This document shows positions 46,901 to 50,720 of a stretch of 64,000 nt of DNA, piece after piece. The translations under genes were made by a program, and so were the position numbers. Source of the DNA: Atrina japonica (taxonomy: Eukaryota; Mollusca; Bivalvia; Pterioida; Pinnidae). The notes under the pieces are model-generated. The model was given only the letters and a program-made list of their open reading frames with translations, did no database searches and was not told where the DNA came from. Numbering within the stretch: the first letter of the stretch is position 1; every line of letters begins with the position of its first letter. The stretch covers positions 1-64,000 of the forward strand of contig BROG01000984.1 of assembly GCA_030159075.1 (NCBI GenBank), in the 5' to 3' direction.

Positions 46901-49292
46901 AGTGCAATACGTCTTCCAAAAGACAAATCCTTACATATAAGCCCAATCCTTTAACATTCTTAGAAATACTCACAGTTTCCTCAGCTTGGTATCTGTTCCT
47001 CTACATTTCTTTTTGTCATGATGTTTTGTAGCTGAAATGTTCATCATATAACATGATTATGATGGACATACATTCTTGTTACACAAGCAAGAATCTTAAG
47101 TCACTTTGTGTGGCCGGCATCCAACATGTGTCGCATGGCAGTTTGTCATATGGCAGTGTGTCATTTGCCAATTTGTCATATGGCAGTTTGTCATTTGCCA
47201 ATTTGTCATATAGCAATTTGTCACATTGCAGTGTGTCATTTGGCAGTTTGTCATATGATAGAGTATCATGGCATTTTGTCATTTGGCAGTTTTTCATATG
47301 ACAGGGTATCATATGGCAGTTTGTCATGACAGTATCATATAACAGTTTTTCATTTGACAGTTTGTCATATGACAGTGTATCATATGGCAGTTTGTCATTT
47401 AGCATTTTGTCATTTGACTGTCATATGACATTGAAGCATATTGCAGTTTGTCATATGACAGTGTATTATATGGCAATTTTTCATTTGGCAGTTTGTCATA
47501 TGGCAGTTTGTCATATGACTTTGTGTCATTTAACACTGTGTGTGTGTCTTTTAGAAGTTTTCGAACATTTAAACTTGTTCTGAAAAAACACTTTCTGGTC
47601 AGTTCTCTTCAAACACTAGGGAGTAAGAAATACAAGGATTTTTATGACCCTGGGTTTCTGAAGATATGACAAAAAACTATCAGAGCCCTTCAATCATTTT
47701 TAGTTAACTGTACTATTTTTTAATGTCCCCTCAGATTTAAAAAAAGTAAAAGCTTTTATAATTTATTTCAGTTTACGACATATTGACCGGAAAGATTGTT
47801 ACCAAATTATCAGGTCATAGGTCATGTACCAGAGATGTGTCATGGCATCCATATGAAAACAACATTACAACAACATCGGTGAGATTTTGTGCTTATATTA
47901 TTTATGTTTTTATGATGCAATAATTCATTGTTCTGAATGAAAGGCGTTGCACATAAAGGAATGCTCTTTGCTGTGACTTCAGTCCATAGCACAGGTCAGA
48001 ATTTGTGGCAGTAAATAATTCATATGTGGAGGATTTTTACAATATATTTTATGTGTGCTTGGTATGAAAACATTGTACACATATATGTATTTGTTCCTAA
48101 GAAAATGTAGTGATCGTGTGCTTGTTGTAAATGAAAATACATGTATATTGTGTGTGTGCTTTGCATACTGGACAATATATTGAATGTGTGCTTGTTGTAA
48201 AGGACAAAACATGTACATTGTATATTGTAATATGTGCTTCTTGCACAGGATAATGTATTGTATGTGTGCTTATTGTAAAGAGCAATACATCTTTATTGTA
48301 TGCATGTTTTTTGAACAGGATAATACATTGTATGTGTGCTTGTTGTAAAGGGCAATACATGTATGTTGTATGTGTGCTTGTTGTTCTGGACAATACAATA
48401 TATGTATGCTTGTTGTACAGAACAATATATTGTATGTGTGCTTTATGTACAGGACAATATATTGTATATGTGCTTGTTGTACTGGACACTATTTTGTATG
48501 TGTGCTTGTTGTACTGGACACTATTTTGTATGTGTGCTTGTTGTACTGGACACTTGTATGTGTGCTTGTTGTACTGGACACTTGTATGTGTGCTTGTTGT
48601 ACTGGACACTTGTATGTGTGCTTGTTGTACTGGACACTTGTATGTGTGCTTGTTGTACTGGACACTTGTATGTGTGCTTGTTGTACTGGACACTTGTATG
48701 TGTGCTTGTTTTACTGGACACTATTTTGTATGTGTGCTTGTTGTACTGGACACTTGTATGTGTGCTTGTTGTACTGGACACTTGTATGTGTGCTTGTTTT
48801 ACTGGACACTATTTTGTATGTGTGCTTGTTGTACTGGACACCTGTATGTGTGCTTGTTTTACTGGACACTATTTTGTATGTGTGCTTGTTGTACTGGACA
48901 CCTGTATGTGTGCTTGTTTTACTGGACACTATTTTGTATGTGTGCTTGTTGTACTGGACACTTGTATGTGTGCTTGTTGTACAAAACATTATTTTGTATG
49001 TTATGCTCTTTTTGTCTCTTTAAATAAGTAGATTTGTTAACATATGATGTCTGATTGGTTATGATAATAATTATAAACATGTTTGTAATTTTGTATAATT
49101 TAGTGGGATGGCACTGTGGCCAAGTGGGACTACCTCCATGCTGAGGATACTGACACAGAGGAGCAGGCACCTTCAAATTCTGATGATGACTATCCCAGAC
49201 ATCAAAGAAGTGGCAAGAAACATGCTCAGAAAAGACCCTCAAAATTTAGAAGAAATATGGTGTGTAGTAGCTTGCATGGACTCTTCCAGTAG
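5081..49292 (+). CDS. DCAF11: DCAF11 (WDR23), CUL4-DDB1 E3 ligase substrate receptor; complete 17-exon coding region
   Basis: Join 5081-5223, 13013-13113, 19832-19863, 22849-22944, 23379-23440, 27793-27893, 30379-30481, 32508-32551, 33150-33273, 34698-34755, 35495-35587, 36172-36264, 36826-36915, 45467-45530, 46030-46182, 47772-47878, 49104-49292. This gives 1653 nt and 550 aa; all introns are GT-AG. The N terminus (MGSSQSS, then LAYLIRRSGQVRIL) matches the vertebrate DCAF11 start and its LAYLLRRGQVRL segment. An acidic stretch lies at about 63-73. Seven WD40 blades follow at about 161-190, 203-236, 253-282, 291-324, 340-372, 417-460 and 466-499. Two blades end in WDxR (WDRR 321-324, WDVR 368-371), the DDB1-docking motif of DCAF proteins. 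The C-terminal tail (500-550) is acidic, then Lys/Arg-rich. Known role of the family: substrate receptor of CUL4-DDB1 ubiquitin ligase; nematode WDR-23 restrains SKN-1 and human WDR23 restrains NRF2. The start is fixed by an in-frame upstream stop (TAG 5060-5062). No frameshift or missing blade is seen. Intron 13 carries an anomalous G-rich block. Confidence 0.96.
5286..5552 (-). mobile_element. tRNA-derived SINE, family B, minus strand
   Basis: On the minus strand it begins gttggccttgtggtagagac (A-box-like), carries a B box gggtcgcaagttctagtc, and ends with gaaagattcttgagtgggat followed by gttaaacaacaac. The same tail is present in the SINE at 35001-35288. It lies about 60 nt downstream of the exon 1 donor. 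Confidence 0.75.
5961..10990. mobile_element. Foldback-type cluster with roughly 500-600 bp inverted arms
   Basis: The left arm (about 5961-6555) and right arm (about 10475-10990) are inverted copies. Shared blocks include aattggctagccaa, gttactcnnnataac-type junctions, the 'ggcaatgaaagcttttgat' stretch at 6160 against its complement near 10820, and 'acaatgtacattttagcaag' at 6250 against its complement near 10735. Additional direct-orientation partial units lie at about 9980-10400. The interior (6560-9980) has no transposase-like ORF. It is probably non-autonomous. Boundaries are approximate. Confidence 0.6.
8198..9972. mobile_element. 1.8-kb TIR element nested in the foldback cluster
   Basis: The ends are CAGGGCTCAACACTAA and the complement of CAGGGCTCAACATTAA (15 of 16). 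It is flanked by TTATAA on the left and TTATAG on the right, a probable imperfect 6-bp target duplication. Subterminal words such as 'ggtccg' and 'ctagt' recur at both ends. It has no long ORF, so it is non-autonomous or decayed. The CAGGG terminus resembles hAT elements, but an 8-bp duplication is not seen. Confidence 0.65.
11203..11685. repeat. Two tandem foldback units with complementary arms of about 50 bp
   Basis: The copy at 11507-11685 has arms 'tatgaccattttgatat' plus 'actccttctcagtcc', and the complement 'ctgagaaggagtatgatat' after a short loop with 'gatatcag' on each side. A second copy (11203-11335) begins with the same 'gattattatatgaccatttt' and carries the same right arm. This has the architecture of a palindromic MITE. 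Confidence 0.65.
11700..12500. other. Intron 1 sequence without recognised features
   Basis: Unique-looking AT-rich sequence between the foldback units and the satellite. The short minus-strand ORFs here have no recognisable domain. Confidence 0.5.
12505..12860 (+). repeat. 39-bp minisatellite in DCAF11 intron 1
   Basis: The unit is 'ctgacaactggatatattta' followed by 'tataatctgatataattat', repeated about five times with clean 39-bp spacing and then shorter degenerate units to about 12860. Because 39 is 13 codons, the complement gives a spurious ORF with a 13-aa repeat. A lone related unit occurs at 11440-11485. Confidence 0.85.
13013..13113 (+). CDS. DCAF11: DCAF11 coding exon 2
   Basis: Acceptor ttcctag, donor gtaagt. 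It completes Ser48 and reads GQVRILTHDEEVDDEDKD, then DDLEFYGQTVPPK (residues 48-81). It contains the acidic run and continues the GQVRL motif of vertebrate DCAF11 across the junction. Confidence 0.93.
13379..13467. mobile_element. 89-bp miniature inverted-repeat element, copy 1
   Basis: The terminal TAACTCAT-AACCCCT and AGGAGTTGATGAGTTA form inverted repeats around an interior with 'catttggactgg'. A second copy at 62760-62847 has the same termini and interior. Confidence 0.6.
14030..14440 (+). repeat. CA-rich compound array in intron 2
   Basis: Short units of 'gcacacacataaacatacac' and 'acaaacagaagcatgtgcac' recur every 40-60 bp. The Cys/Val-rich minus-strand and His/Thr-rich plus-strand ORFs here are translations of the array, not genes. 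Confidence 0.85.
14610..16490 (+). repeat. 1.9-kb minisatellite of a 25-bp unit in intron 2
   Basis: The unit is catactacagcatacatac followed by actgta. It is near-perfect from about 15180 to 15480 and more degenerate at the left edge, with recurrent 'cataaaacagcatgcatac' variants. The consensus has no stop in any forward frame, and 25 is not a multiple of 3, so every frame stays open and cycles through the same 25-aa period. This explains the overlapping Tyr/His/Thr-rich ORFs. Confidence 0.9.
16667..16702. repeat. (AT)n microsatellite
   Basis: Uninterrupted AT dinucleotides following a short CA run, directly before the hairpin element at 16703-16796. Confidence 0.9.
16703..16796. mobile_element. 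Short hairpin element, 94 bp
   Basis: The left arm 'tttcaccttgttcttcagac' is complementary to the right arm 'gtctgaagaaccatgatggt' plus gaaa, with a small gap. It is probably a degenerate MITE; its AT-microsatellite flank is typical of TA-targeting insertions. Confidence 0.5.
16915..16968. repeat. (TA)n microsatellite
   Basis: More than 20 uninterrupted TA units, preceded by (aaat)n and followed by (gtat)n. Confidence 0.92.
17817..18066. mobile_element. 250-bp MITE with TIRs of about 46 bp and TA target site
   Basis: The left end GATCCTTTCACGATAACTG and the complement of the right end, GACCCTTTCACGATAACTG, continue to match through 'cacctgctcac' on the left and 'gtgagcaggtg' on the right. 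TA dinucleotides flank both ends, as expected for Tc1/mariner-type insertion. An inner inverted pair (aagtttcgtactgaacac / gtgttgagtacgaaactt) extends the fold. No coding capacity. Confidence 0.8.
18110..19080. other. Intron 2 sequence, mostly featureless
   Basis: Contains only a short fragment (about 18150-18250) of the 'accaaacttggcatatactatccctatgtgaag' family whose longer copy is at 31147-32407. The rest shows nothing recognisable. Confidence 0.5.
19093..19430. mobile_element. Palindrome-headed repeat, copy 1
   Basis: Degenerate inverted segments (19120-19230) are followed by 'attatttttctcccatgttt' and a tail ending near 'gtatcttgacctcaccctag'. The same order recurs at 20117-20465 and 54005-54345. 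Confidence 0.5.
19832..19863 (+). CDS. DCAF11: DCAF11 coding exon 3 (32-nt small exon)
   Basis: Acceptor tttcag, donor gtattt. It encodes TDPNPDTTKLQ (residues 82-92), aligning with the ATPDTREL segment of the vertebrate protein. It is too short for standard ORF detection, but its frame and homology fit exactly between exons 2 and 4. Confidence 0.88.
20117..20465. mobile_element. Palindrome-headed repeat, copy 2
   Basis: The first 156 bp (20117-20272) form a palindrome with arms of about 60 bp: 'aatcaacccc' against 'ggggttgatt', and 'tatgacaaaggaatctca' against 'tgagattcctttgtcata'. It is followed by 'tttttctcctatgtttca' and a 190-bp tail shared in layout with copies 1 and 3. Confidence 0.65.
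20651..21144. mobile_element. 494-bp pogo/Tigger-like MITE with TA target site
   Basis: The left end GAGTGGAATCTCGCTATCTC and the complement of the right end, CAGTGGAATCTCGTTATGTC, form TIRs flanked by TA on both sides. The motif of a sequence describing 'atctcgttat...' is typical of pogo-type termini. The minus-strand ORF across it has no transposase features. Related fragments lie at 53205-53274 and 60809-60974. Confidence 0.7.
22069..22714 (+). repeat. Interspersed repeat, 'gagctattgtgatcactcc' family, copy 2
   Basis: Full-length copy ending 'ggtgagtgattaaggccctc' plus ttggaccctcttgt, collinear with 3392-4025. It carries a small internal duplication near 22180 ('ggaagtgcacagcaagtgc'). Confidence 0.75.
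22849..22944 (+). CDS. DCAF11: DCAF11 coding exon 4
   Basis: Acceptor gaaacag, donor gtaagt. It encodes residues 93-124, from MNDLRQEILQQSG to SVVHMLQN. It corresponds to the helical, basic segment upstream of the WD40 propeller that ends in the RMLHQRE motif of vertebrates. Confidence 0.92.
23160..23310 (+). repeat. Short degenerate tandem repeat in intron 4
   Basis: 'aacagtaatgtgt' and 'ataacagcaatgtgtcaatg' words recur several times over about 150 bp between exons 4 and 5. Confidence 0.6.
23379..23440 (+). CDS. DCAF11: DCAF11 coding exon 5
   Basis: Acceptor ccaacag, donor gtaagt. It encodes REIGMKSQRFSAGDKRIINC (residues 125-144) plus two bases of Gln145. It matches the region rich in Arg, Ser and Phe just before the first blade. 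Confidence 0.92.
23910..25074. mobile_element. 1.16-kb hAT-like non-autonomous element
   Basis: The termini AGGGCCAGTGATTTTCC and the exact complement GGAAAATCACTGGCCCT are flanked by CATTGTGT and AATTGTGG, a 6-of-8 match to an 8-bp target duplication. Subterminal 'ccgtttcagattt' (23928) and 'ccgtttcagattg' (25017) repeat in direct orientation. No transposase ORF remains. The hAT assignment rests on terminus type and duplication length. Confidence 0.7.
25340..26160 (-). repeat. Interspersed repeat family X, copy A (minus strand)
   Basis: This is the complement of the sequence at 44037-45055. Landmarks are 'cagtatactgagtgtattat' at 26130, 'gtgtattggcaagatctg' at 25810, 'ataggtctacaagac' at 25587 and 'acatgtgtatgtgcatttca' near 25462. 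It has an internal deletion relative to the intron 13 copies and no ORF. An independent insertion in intron 5, it shows that the intron 13 sequence is a genuine repeat family. Confidence 0.8.
26650..26755 (+). repeat. 53-bp tandem duplication
   Basis: 'caaagtggtcgcatctggtt' starts at 26650 and again, with one change, at 26703. The two copies are nearly identical over the full 53-bp period. Confidence 0.9.
26770..27780. other. Intron 5 sequence without recognised features
   Basis: AT-rich, no coding signal, no identifiable element. Confidence 0.5.
27793..27893 (+). CDS. DCAF11: DCAF11 coding exon 6 (start of the first WD40 blade)
   Basis: Acceptor tttacag, donor gtaaat. It encodes the end of Gln145, then YLPNHKTTVAKYSNKAFCG and the start of blade 1, YSKDGNIFLSASQ (to residue 178). 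The KAFCG-YSKDG block is near-identical to vertebrate DCAF11. Confidence 0.95.
28834..28916. repeat. Palindromic element in intron 6, arms of about 26 bp
   Basis: 'aagcattgattctatatttt' is complementary to 'aaaatataaaatcaatgctt', around a 30-nt loop containing 'aattacgcaaaaggtc'. It may be a short MITE or a structured RNA segment; a MITE is the simpler reading. Confidence 0.6.
29210..29635 (-). other. 141-codon open frame of unknown meaning, antisense in intron 6
   Basis: An open frame starting at an ATG, Lys/Ser-rich at the N terminus (KKKSKSSNETKNQQK) and then mixed. No domain is recognised. It is the longest non-repetitive open frame outside the arrays, but it has no flanking splice signals I can defend and no known relatives by eye. 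A tRNA-like B box on the same strand (about 29672-29700, 'ggtcctgggttcaattccca') just upstream suggests a repeat rather than a gene. Confidence 0.2.
30013..30299 (+). mobile_element. tRNA-derived SINE, family A, with target-site duplication
   Basis: The body 30025-30287 begins ggggcctccatggccgagtg, with A box tggccgagtggttagag and B box ggttcaaatcc. It ends with ttgttgagtatggcgtaaaa repeated twice and an A-rich tail. It is bounded by the exact 12-bp duplication AATTGCTTTGTG (30013-30024 and 30288-30299), which shows insertion by LINE-type retrotransposition. The intact duplication suggests relatively recent activity. Confidence 0.92.
30379..30481 (+). CDS. DCAF11: DCAF11 coding exon 7
   Basis: Acceptor tttcag, donor gtgcag. 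It completes Asp179 and reads QLIRIYDTSEDQFRLFK, then AKDVGWSVLDTAF (to residue 212). The DVGWSVLD motif is diagnostic of the family. The donor gtgcag is weaker than that of most other introns here. Confidence 0.95.
30499..31014 (+). repeat. Interspersed repeat, 'ctgacaactcttgt' family
   Basis: It runs from 'ttagctcactgggatgaaag' to 'cttctgacaactcttgt', with the recurrent blocks 'tttaacctggcctatatcc', 'gggctttgatatttcacata' and 'ccttgac'. Copies lie at 57187-57650 and, as a 3' fragment, at 34150-34260. It contains a tandem internal duplication (30600-30690 and 30760-30840). It starts 17 nt after the exon 7 donor. Confidence 0.7.
31147..32407 (+). repeat. Interspersed repeat, 'gacctattgcgatc' variant
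   Basis: It begins 'gtgacctattgcgatcgtct' and ends 'ctcaggtgaccgttaaggcc' plus cattgggcctcttgt, an ending similar to the 'gagctattgtgatcactcc' family. Several internal 'accaaacttg' and 'cataaagttt' blocks recur, so it is probably internally duplicated. Fragments are seen at 18150-18250 and 35655-36100. Confidence 0.65.
32508..32551 (+). CDS. DCAF11: DCAF11 coding exon 8 (44-nt small exon)
   Basis: Acceptor atttcag, donor gtaagt. It encodes SPDGNYVIYSSWSDC (residues 213-227) plus one base of the next codon, the core of blade 2. The SSWSD motif is shared with vertebrate DCAF11. Confidence 0.95.
32640..32850 (+). repeat. Short tandem duplication in intron 8 ('agacaggttctgctgtacat')
   Basis: The segment 'gacaggttctgctgtacata' plus aacaa appears at 32775 and again at 32819, next to 'gacaggtggtctctcatg' words. 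The 'caagacaggttctgctgta' phrase recurs at about 52394, so it belongs to a dispersed family. Confidence 0.6.
33150..33273 (+). CDS. DCAF11: DCAF11 coding exon 9
   Basis: Acceptor tttttag, donor gtatga. It encodes IHLCNIYGDHDTHNALHLFP, then FAIFSLIFSSDNGEILGG (to residue 268). The CNIYG-DTH-AL motif is typical of the family, and blade 3 starts here. Confidence 0.95.
33274..34697. other. Intron 9, low-complexity and repeat fragments
   Basis: Holds a (taa)n run at 33376, a poly(A) run at 34011-34036 and a fragment of the 'ctgacaactcttgt' repeat (34150-34260). No gene. Confidence 0.6.
34698..34755 (+). CDS. DCAF11: DCAF11 coding exon 10
   Basis: Acceptor tttcag, donor gtatgt. It encodes GANDGCLYVYDRESNQRTLR, ending at residue 288 and completing blade 3 with the family motif ANDGCLYV-DRE. 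Confidence 0.95.
34987..35302 (+). mobile_element. tRNA-derived SINE, family B, with target-site duplication
   Basis: The body 35001-35288 begins gagcaggcctggctcagtgg, with A box tggctcagtgggtagcg and B box gtgagtttgagtcc. It ends gattcttgagtgggacgtta plus an (aaca)n tail. The exact 14-bp duplication ATGATGATAATCTG flanks it (34987-35000 and 35289-35302). Other copies are at 5286-5552 (-) and 59346-59500. Confidence 0.92.
35495..35587 (+). CDS. DCAF11: DCAF11 coding exon 11
   Basis: Acceptor attacag, donor gttaga. It encodes IDAHDDDVNAVAFADNSSH, then LLSGGDDGLCK (residues 289-319). It is a phase-0 exon of exactly 31 codons, carrying most of blade 4. Confidence 0.95.
35655..36100 (+). repeat. 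Diverged interspersed repeat in intron 11
   Basis: Begins 'ttagctcaacaagtgagcta' and has 'gaaccagggattagattttt' and 'ctacaaagtttgcc' blocks shared with 31147-32407. It occupies most of the 584-nt intron. Confidence 0.55.
36172..36264 (+). CDS. DCAF11: DCAF11 coding exon 12
   Basis: Acceptor cctgtag, donor gtaagt. It encodes VWDRRTLREDNPEPVG, then AGHADGITFIDSK (residues 320-350). It contains the first WDxR DDB1-docking motif (WDRR, 321-324) and the start of blade 5. Its 3' end seeds the degenerate tandem array in the next intron. Confidence 0.95.
36236..36720 (+). repeat. Degenerate tandem array spanning the exon 12 donor
   Basis: Units of roughly 60-65 bp with the core 'tataacat(t/c)...ctctaa.gtaaggtct' recur through intron 12. 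The first unit is the end of exon 12 itself with its donor (36241-36270). Donor-like copies lie near 36430, 36538 and 36690. The phase with the coding sequence is seen directly; its effect on splicing is unknown. Confidence 0.55.
36826..36915 (+). CDS. DCAF11: DCAF11 coding exon 13
   Basis: Acceptor acttcag, donor gtatgt. It encodes GDARYLLSNSKDQTIKLWDV, then RYFSPSEGVE (residues 351-380). It completes blade 5 and contains the second WDxR motif (WDVR, 368-371). The following intron holds the G-rich anomaly. Confidence 0.95.
37013..37060. repeat. (GT)n microsatellite in intron 13
   Basis: A run of GT dinucleotides, interrupted once by 'gcacat'. Confidence 0.9.
37241..38060 (+). repeat. Interspersed repeat family X, copy C, decaying into G-rich sequence
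   Basis: The first 81 bases are identical to copy B (44037-44117). Similarity then falls stepwise through small insertions and substitutions and is hardly recognisable after about 38000. It also contains 'tttacaaaaaaagtaact' and 'actgatgg' blocks that are missing from copy B but present in copy A. The loss of match runs in one direction, toward the G-rich block. Confidence 0.8.
38061..44036. other. About 6 kb of extremely G/T-rich, aperiodic sequence in DCAF11 intron 13; probable artefact
   Basis: On the + strand the block is dominated by G with T second; A and C are rare. G runs reach about a dozen bases (for example near 38900). No repeat period is visible. The left boundary is gradual and the right boundary is abrupt, at the first base of copy B (44037). 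The window is otherwise AT-rich. Pro/His/Thr-rich minus-strand and Gly/Val/Trp-rich plus-strand open frames here are by-products of missing A and T. It reads like unpolished low-quality long-read sequence. A real G-rich insertion is less likely but not excluded. Confidence 0.75.
44037..45055 (+). repeat. Interspersed repeat family X, copy B (clean copy)
   Basis: It starts tttaaatgaggtataataca, as in copy C, and continues in register with copy A (complement of 25340-26160) through 'acatgtgtaatttcctgtca' to 'cagttgatggaa'. No ORF. The end is placed where the match to copy A stops. Confidence 0.8.
45467..45530 (+). CDS. DCAF11: DCAF11 coding exon 14
   Basis: Acceptor cttgcag, donor gtatgt. It encodes ATRRAVARQRWDYRWQQVPR, then S (residues 381-401). 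The WDYRWQQVP signature is essentially invariant in the family. That this exon lies downstream of the anomalous intron in the correct frame shows the gene order is intact there. Confidence 0.95.
45731..45987 (+). repeat. Interspersed repeat, 'tatgcccccgacc' type
   Basis: Begins 'tatgcccccgacctgaaagg' and ends 'taccaggggcatttatg', with 'ttgggcatatagt' and 'accaaacttgg' inside. The layout matches a common invertebrate dispersed repeat. It fills most of intron 14, ending 42 nt before exon 15. Confidence 0.6.
46030..46182 (+). CDS. DCAF11: DCAF11 coding exon 15
   Basis: Acceptor atcatag, donor gtaagt. It encodes VTKKKIIPGDSSIMTYRGHS, then VLHTLIRCHFSPEFTTGQRY, then VYTGCATGSLV (residues 402-452). 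The PGDSS-MTYRGH-VLHTLIRC block is near-identical to vertebrate DCAF11 and forms blade 6. Confidence 0.96.
46183..47114. other. Intron 15, proximal part, no features recognised
   Basis: AT-rich unique sequence; short open frames show no coding character. Confidence 0.5.
47131..47540 (+). repeat. 15-bp minisatellite in intron 15
   Basis: The unit is gtcatatggcagttt with the alternate gtcatttgccaattt. It stays in 15-bp register for most of its length and is then degenerate. As 15 is five codons, both strands give spurious repeat ORFs. CATATG recurs in most units. Confidence 0.9.
47772..47878 (+). CDS. DCAF11: DCAF11 coding exon 16
   Basis: Acceptor atttcag, donor gtgaga. It encodes VYDILTGKIVTKLSGH, then RSCTRDVSWHPYENNITTTS (residues 453-488). 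This is the end of blade 6 and most of blade 7, with the family motif RDVSWHP. Confidence 0.95.
48110..49000 (+). repeat. 28/32-bp minisatellite in intron 16
   Basis: The 28-bp unit 'actggacacttgtatgtgtg' plus cttgttgt alternates with a 32-bp form carrying 'tatttt'. From about 48700 the two forms alternate in a higher-order pattern. The array ends about 100 nt before the acceptor of the last exon. All ORFs over it are array translations. Confidence 0.9.
49104..49292 (+). CDS. DCAF11: DCAF11 last coding exon, with stop TAG
   Basis: Acceptor aatttag. It encodes WDGTVAKWDYLHAEDTDTEE and a hydrophilic tail rich in Asp, Ser, Lys and Arg (residues 489-550), ending at TAG 49290-49292. SWDG at the junction completes blade 7. 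The basic tail (KKHAQKRPSKFRR) could act in nuclear localisation, which is an inference. Confidence 0.92.
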   Translation, partial: WDGTVAKWDYLHAEDTDTEEQAPSNSDDDYPRHQRSGKKHAQKRPSKFRRNMVCSSLHGLFQ

Positions 49293-50030
49293 ATGAAACA
49301 CATTTTGAGACAAGGATGTGGTATTTTTAGATGGATATTACAGTCATTTGTTGTTCTTTGTTAATCAGGGATTGCTGTCACTTTCAAATGTTCAGCTCAA
49401 TAACAGGATGTCTTTCACATATGTTATACAGAATGTAGATTATCAGGATTATGTGTGAGGTGGTCACGCCATTATAGATACATTCCGCTCTAAATGTATC
49501 ATTTACTATGTCTCATAAGGAATCTGTTTTGTGCTTTCAAGATCAATGATCAACTAACATACAGAATCAGTGCAGTCTGAAAATGTGTTGACTTTATCAA
49601 TTTAACTTGTATGTAGCTGAATTAGATCCATTGCTGGGACTGTTGAGTGATTCATGTGCTGAATCATTGCAGATGATCACCTGTTTACCATGCTGATTTT
49701 AGGTAACAGATCACTCGTTGTAGCAGTTAACATTGTACATGAGAATAATGTACCTTATCTTCATACTGATGACTATGGATAAACCTCTTGCACATTGCTT
49801 AAACTATGATTCTATGGTATACACAGTTGAGTGATTCACATACTGGAAATGTTTCATGATTCAGATGCTGAATCATTACAGAAAGTTATCTGTTATGTTA
49901 TGGAGATCTTGATATGACAGATAATGACTACCAAATACAATGCATGTACACCCTCCATCTTAATCTTAAAACTAATGTTCATGAATAAATCTGTATGTTT
50001 CTGAATCATTTCCTTTTACTTGAAATGTTG
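49293..50030 (+). other. DCAF11: Proximal 3' UTR region of DCAF11
   Basis: Follows the stop codon directly. An AATAAA at about 49984 is a candidate poly(A) signal; another good candidate is AATAAA near 57141. The sequence does not decide between them. Confidence 0.4.
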
Positions 50031-50720
50031 ACTAATTCATATACTGATTTATAAACTGGAAATGTTGATTTATTCACATACTGGAAATGTGGACTGATTC
50101 ATATAATGTAAATGTTGACTGATTCAAATACTGGAAATGTGGACTGATTCAGATACATGTACTGGAGATGTTGACTGATTCAGATACTGGAAATGTGGAC
50201 TGATTCATATAATGTAAATGTTGACTGATTCATATACTGGAAATGTGGACTGATACAGATACATGTACTGGAAATGTTGACTGATTCAGATACTGGAAAT
50301 GTTGACTGATTCATATACTGGAAATACTGACTGATTCAAATACTGGAAATGTGGACTGATTCATATAATGGAAATTTTGACTGATACATATTCTGGAAAT
50401 GTGGACTGATTCAGATACTGGAAATGTGGACTGATTCATATAATGTAAATGTTGACCGATTCATATACTGGAAATGTGGACTGATTCAGATATATGTACT
50501 GGAAATGTTGACTGATTCATATAATGTAAATGTTGACTGATTCATATACTGGAAATGTGGACTGATTCAGATACATGTACTGGAAATGTGGACTGATTTA
50601 TTTGACTGATTCAGATACTGGAAATGTGGACTGATTCAGATACTGGAAATGTGGACTGATTCAGATACTGGAAATGTGGACTGATTCAGATACATGTACT
50701 GGAAATGTTGATGGATTTAG
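50030..50720 (+). repeat. 25-bp minisatellite just 3' of the DCAF11 coding region
   Basis: The unit is 'actggaaatgtggactgatt' plus cagat, with variants 'aatgttgactgattcatat' and insertions of 'acatgt'. About 25 units. It may lie within the 3' UTR if the distal poly(A) site is used. Confidence 0.88.

Noticed and set aside
47053..47669. Ser/Tyr/Leu-rich ORFs across intron 15
   Set aside because: Produced by the 15-bp satellite, whose length is a multiple of three.
48097..49031. ORFs of 198-253 codons with Cys/Leu/Tyr or Thr/Ser/Gln repeats
   Set aside because: Translations of the 28/32-bp satellite on both strands, in overlapping frames. The real exons of DCAF11 flank it.
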